Shown piece after piece: positions 5,542 to 7,638 of a stretch of 7,638 nt of DNA. Position 1 is the first letter of the stretch; each line of letters starts with the position of its first letter. A model generated the notes under the pieces. The model ran no database searches, was not told the DNA's origin, and was given only the letters and a program-made list of their open reading frames with translations. The translations under genes were made by a program, and so were the position numbers. Source of the DNA: an uncultured Arenimonas sp. (GTDB taxonomy: Bacteria > Pseudomonadota > Gammaproteobacteria > Xanthomonadales > Xanthomonadaceae); the NCBI GenBank assembly GCA_946885815.1, contig CAMPHE010000076.1, positions 1 to 7,638 on the forward strand. The letters are read 5' to 3'.

Positions 5542-5931
5542 ATGAACAAGACGAGCACCGCGGCCCTCGCCGCCGCACTCGCCCTGGCGCTCTCCGCGCT
5601 GGCCGCCCCCGCCGCCTTCGCCGAAGAGCCGGTCATCGAGCCGACGCCACAGCCGGTGGATCCGGATCCAGCCGAGACCGGCGACCCGATCCCGAACGAG
5701 CCGACCACCGCCAGCGCGACGTCGCTGCCGACCACCGCGCCGCGGATCGAGCCGGCGTTCGCCGACCTCGACACCGACGCCGACGGCTTCGTCGCGCAGA
5801 CCGACATCCCGGCCGAGCTTGAACTTTCGCTGCAGTTCGCGGTCGCAGACACGGACCAGGACGATCGGCTGAGCCAGGCCGAGTTCGACGCCTACCAGTC
5901 GGCGCCGGAAGAGGAAGAAGCGGAAGAGTGA
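5542..5931 (+). CDS. Small exported protein with a pair of EF-hands
   Basis: 129 residues. The signal peptide MNKTSTAALAAALALALSAL ends with likely cleavage after AFA (27). A Pro/Glu/Thr-rich linker (28-70) is followed by two EF-hand calcium-binding loops. Loop 1 is DTDADGFVAQTD (77-88), with ligands Asp77, Asp79, Asp81 and Asp88 (Asp instead of the usual Glu at position 12). Loop 2 is DTDQDDRLSQAE (103-114), with Asp103, Asp105, Asp107 and Glu114 and Asp in place of Gly at position 6. The tail EEEEAEE is very acidic. Probable role: periplasmic or secreted calcium binding, partner unknown. ATG 5542 is chosen over an in-frame GTG at 5509 because AGGAG (5531-5535) sits 6 bases before it and the signal peptide begins there. 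It is followed by its own terminator. Confidence 0.85.
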   Translation: MNKTSTAALAAALALALSALAAPAAFAEEPVIEPTPQPVDPDPAETGDPIPNEPTTASATSLPTTAPRIEPAFADLDTDADGFVAQTDIPAELELSLQFAVADTDQDDRLSQAEFDAYQSAPEEEEAEE

Positions 5932-5953
5932 TCAGCCAGAGTCATGGCGGGAC

Positions 5954-5990
5954 GGGGCGGGCGACCTTCGGGCGTCCGCCCCTCTTTTTT
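5954..5990 (+). terminator. Rho-independent terminator of the EF-hand gene
   Basis: GGGGCGG (5954-5960) pairs with CCGCCCC (5976-5982). The stem continues inward through G-U, C-G and G-C pairs, one bulged A and two C-G pairs to a TTCG loop (5967-5970). TCTTTTTT follows (5983-5990). The last T of the tract is also the first base of the dinB stop codon on the opposite strand. Read from the minus strand the hairpin lacks a T-tract, so efficient termination is expected mainly for the plus strand. Confidence 0.9.
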
Positions 5991-7066
5991 CAGCCATCGG
6001 CCGCGGCGAACAGCGGCGGCTGCAGCGGCAGCGCGTCGTCGCTCACGAAGTTCGCGAGGCCGACGCCGACGAGGCGGTAGCGCGTTCGCGGCGGCAGGTC
6101 GACGCGGCCACGCAGCTCCAGCGCGATCGCGACGACGTCCTGTTCCGACAGCGGCGGTGTCGCCGGCGTCACGCTGCGCGTCAGCACGCGGAAGTCGGCC
6201 GTCTTGAGTTTCAGCACGACGGTGCGCCCGCGCCGCCCGGCCTCGCGGGCCGCCGACCGCCACGCCTTCGCCGCGAGCCGGGCGATCGCCTCGCCGGTCG
6301 CGTCGAGCGGAACGTCGTGCTCGAACGTGTCCTCGGCCGAAACCTGCAGTGTCGGTCGCTCCGGCTCCACCGGATGCTCGTCGATGCCCAGCGACAACTC
6401 GTGCAGCCGCCGCCCCCAGCGGCCGAACCGCTGTTCCAGCGTCGCCGCGCCCAGCGCGCGCACCTGCGCGACGGTCGTGAGCCCGAGATCGGCGAGTCGG
6501 GCTTCCGTCACGCGTCCCACGCCCGGCAGCCGGCCCACCGGCAGCGGCGCGAGGAAGTCGAGCGCCATCGCCGGACGGATCACGAACAACCCGTCGGGTT
6601 TGCGCCAGTCGCTGGCGATCTTCGCGAGGAACTTGTTCGCGGCGATGCCGGCCGAGGCGGTCAGCGCGGTCGTCTCGCGGATCTCGGCGCGGATCGCCTG
6701 CGCGACGGCGGTCGCGCTGGGCAGCGACTGCAGGTTGCAGGTGACGTCGAGGTACGCCTCGTCGAGCGACAGCGGCTCCACCAGCGGCGTATGCCGCAGG
6801 AAGATCTCGCGCACCTGCCGCGACACGGCCTTGTAGCGCACGAAATCCGGCGGCACGAACACGGCGTCGGGGCACAGTTTCTCCGCGCGCATCGCCGGCA
6901 TGGCCGAGCGCACGCCGTACCGCCGCGCCTCGTAGCTCGCGGCGCACACCACCGACCTTGCGCCGCGCCACGCGACGACGACGGGCCGCCCGCGCAGCCC
7001 CGGGTCGTCGCGCTGTTCCACCGACGCGTAGAACGCGTCCATGTCGATGTGGACGATCTTGCGCAC
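5990..7066 (-). CDS. dinB: DNA polymerase IV (DinB, Y-family translesion polymerase)
   Basis: 358 residues (E. coli DinB 351). The N-terminus RKIVHIDMDAFYASVEQRD matches the family closely. Catalytic carboxylates are Asp8 in the first motif and Asp102-Glu103 in PLSLDEAYLDVT (98-109). The steric-gate position is Tyr13, where E. coli has Phe. Further landmarks are SAGIAANKFLAKIASDWRKP (138-157), the helix-hairpin-helix region LPGVGRVTEARLADLGL (180-196), and the little-finger domain (about 240-340). The C-terminal QPPLF (349-353) fits the beta-clamp binding motif. It copies past DNA lesions without proofreading. The start is GTG (7066-7064), fixed by homology of the first residues; only a G-rich stretch precedes it as ribosome binding site. 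The gene follows the LytTR gene by 8 bases, so it is probably co-transcribed. I saw no LexA-like dyad nearby. Confidence 0.95.
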   Translation of the reverse strand: MRKIVHIDMDAFYASVEQRDDPGLRGRPVVVAWRGARSVVCAASYEARRYGVRSAMPAMRAEKLCPDAVFVPPDFVRYKAVSRQVREIFLRHTPLVEPLSLDEAYLDVTCNLQSLPSATAVAQAIRAEIRETTALTASAGIAANKFLAKIASDWRKPDGLFVIRPAMALDFLAPLPVGRLPGVGRVTEARLADLGLTTVAQVRALGAATLEQRFGRWGRRLHELSLGIDEHPVEPERPTLQVSAEDTFEHDVPLDATGEAIARLAAKAWRSAAREAGRRGRTVVLKLKTADFRVLTRSVTPATPPLSEQDVVAIALELRGRVDLPPRTRYRLVGVGLANFVSDDALPLQPPLFAAADG

Positions 7067-7074
7067 GTCCCCGC

Positions 7075-7638
7075 CTATCCCACGCTCTCCCGAAGCGCTC
7101 CCAGATGGCGCCGGCTCACCGGCACCACGAGCCCGTCCCGCAGATGCACCCGCGCGTCGCCGGTGTCGAGCGGCTCGATCGAGGCGACGTGGTCGAGGTT
7201 GACGATGTGGCTGCGGTGCACCCGGCGGAACCGCTGCGGATCGAGGCGCGCCTCGATCGCCGCGATGGTGCTGCGCAGCGGGTACTCGCGGCCGCGGACA
7301 CGCAGGTTCACGTAGTTGCCGGCCGCCTGCAGCGATTCGATGTCGGCGGCCGGCACCAGGAATTCGCGGCCGAGCTTGCGCACCAGGAAACGCTCGGGAC
7401 GCTCGATCGGTTCCACCGGCGGCGCATCGTCGTCGGGCGCGTCGAGCAGACTGGCTTCGCCCTGCAGCCGGCGCATCAGGAACCGGTAGATCTCGAGCGT
7501 CACGACGACGCCGGCGAACGTGCGGACGTCCTTGACGTATTCGTAGAAGAACTGCCGGCCCCAGTCGCCGAAGTCGTAGTCGCTGCCGCCGTACCAGTAC
7601 GCGAGGTTGCGCAGCGCGACCATGCCGCCGACGTGCAG
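7075..7638 (-). CDS. LytTR-type DNA-binding regulator, membrane-anchored (5' end outside window)
   Basis: The frame is open to the right edge. The ATG at 7623-7621 gives 182 residues but has no Shine-Dalgarno, and the codons before it (LHVGG) stay open, so the real start probably lies outside. Counting from that Met, residues 32-52 (DVRTFAGVVVTLEIYRFLMRR) look like the last membrane helix. An acidic/proline linker (60-75) follows. A complete LytTR domain (about 77-178) comes next, shown by FLVRKLGREFLVPAADIESL (79-98), AAGNYVNL (100-107), RFRRVHRSHIVNLDHVASIE (131-150) and VPVSRRHL (167-174). LytTR domains bind DNA through beta strands, usually as short direct repeats. With no receiver domain visible, it resembles membrane-bound LytTR regulators that may sense through their transmembrane part. 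It lies just upstream of dinB. Confidence 0.88.
   Translation of the reverse strand: MHVGGMVALRNLAYWYGGSDYDFGDWGRQFFYEYVKDVRTFAGVVVTLEIYRFLMRRLQGEASLLDAPDDDAPPVEPIERPERFLVRKLGREFLVPAADIESLQAAGNYVNLRVRGREYPLRSTIAAIEARLDPQRFRRVHRSHIVNLDHVASIEPLDTGDARVHLRDGLVVPVSRRHLGALRESVG

Noticed and set aside
5892..6971. 359-residue minus-strand frame overlapping dinB
   Set aside because: It is Arg/Ala-rich without motifs; the overlapping frame encodes a complete DinB with all catalytic residues.

Overview
The window looks like ordinary chromosomal DNA of a very GC-rich gammaproteobacterium, most likely a member of the Xanthomonadaceae (Lysobacter or Luteimonas type). This is inferred from strong G/C third-position bias, core gammaproteobacterial genes (RsuA, YajQ, DinB, an RsmC/RlmG-family methylase), and a GTAGGAGCGGCTTC-type stem-loop repeat of a kind I associate with this group. 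No rRNA, tRNA, CRISPR array, insertion sequence, phage gene or origin was recognised.

Layout. (1) Positions 2-3743, plus strand: the last codons of an unidentified gene, then four closely spaced genes. These encode a YiiX/YebB-like permuted NlpC/P60 cysteine hydrolase, a predicted exported metallo-beta-lactamase-fold protein, an RsmC/RlmG-family rRNA guanine-N2 methyltransferase, and the 16S rRNA pseudouridine-516 synthase RsuA. The last two overlap by ATGA, so two rRNA modification enzymes are translationally coupled. (2) Positions 3740-3797: a short convergent gap filled by a REP-like stem-loop that supplies the rsuA stop codon, followed by a small direct repeat. (3) Positions 3798-4280, minus strand: yajQ, a nucleotide (c-di-GMP)-binding protein gene, divergent from the next block. 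The 170-base divergent intergenic region is rich in structure: an 8-bp inverted repeat over the yajQ -35 region, an 11-bp-period direct repeat suited to an OmpR-family regulator, and a 9-bp leader hairpin just before the next ribosome binding site. (4) Positions 4451-5931, plus strand: two separate monocistronic genes for exported proteins. One is an RcnB-family protein with a long Arg/Asp-rich insert, the other a small two-EF-hand protein; each has a strong rho-independent terminator. (5) Positions 5990-7638, minus strand: a membrane-anchored LytTR-type regulator (its 5' end lies outside the window) followed after 8 bases by dinB (DNA polymerase IV, GTG start).

The genes do not form one dedicated system. 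Themes are rRNA modification (methylase plus RsuA), envelope or metal-ion biology (RcnB-like, EF-hand, exported MBL protein), signalling (YajQ, LytTR) and translesion synthesis (DinB). The most unusual points are the exported MBL protein lacking the usual HTxGD histidine, the structured yajQ/rcnB-like divergent promoter region, the REP element that provides a stop codon, and the LytTR-dinB gene pair.
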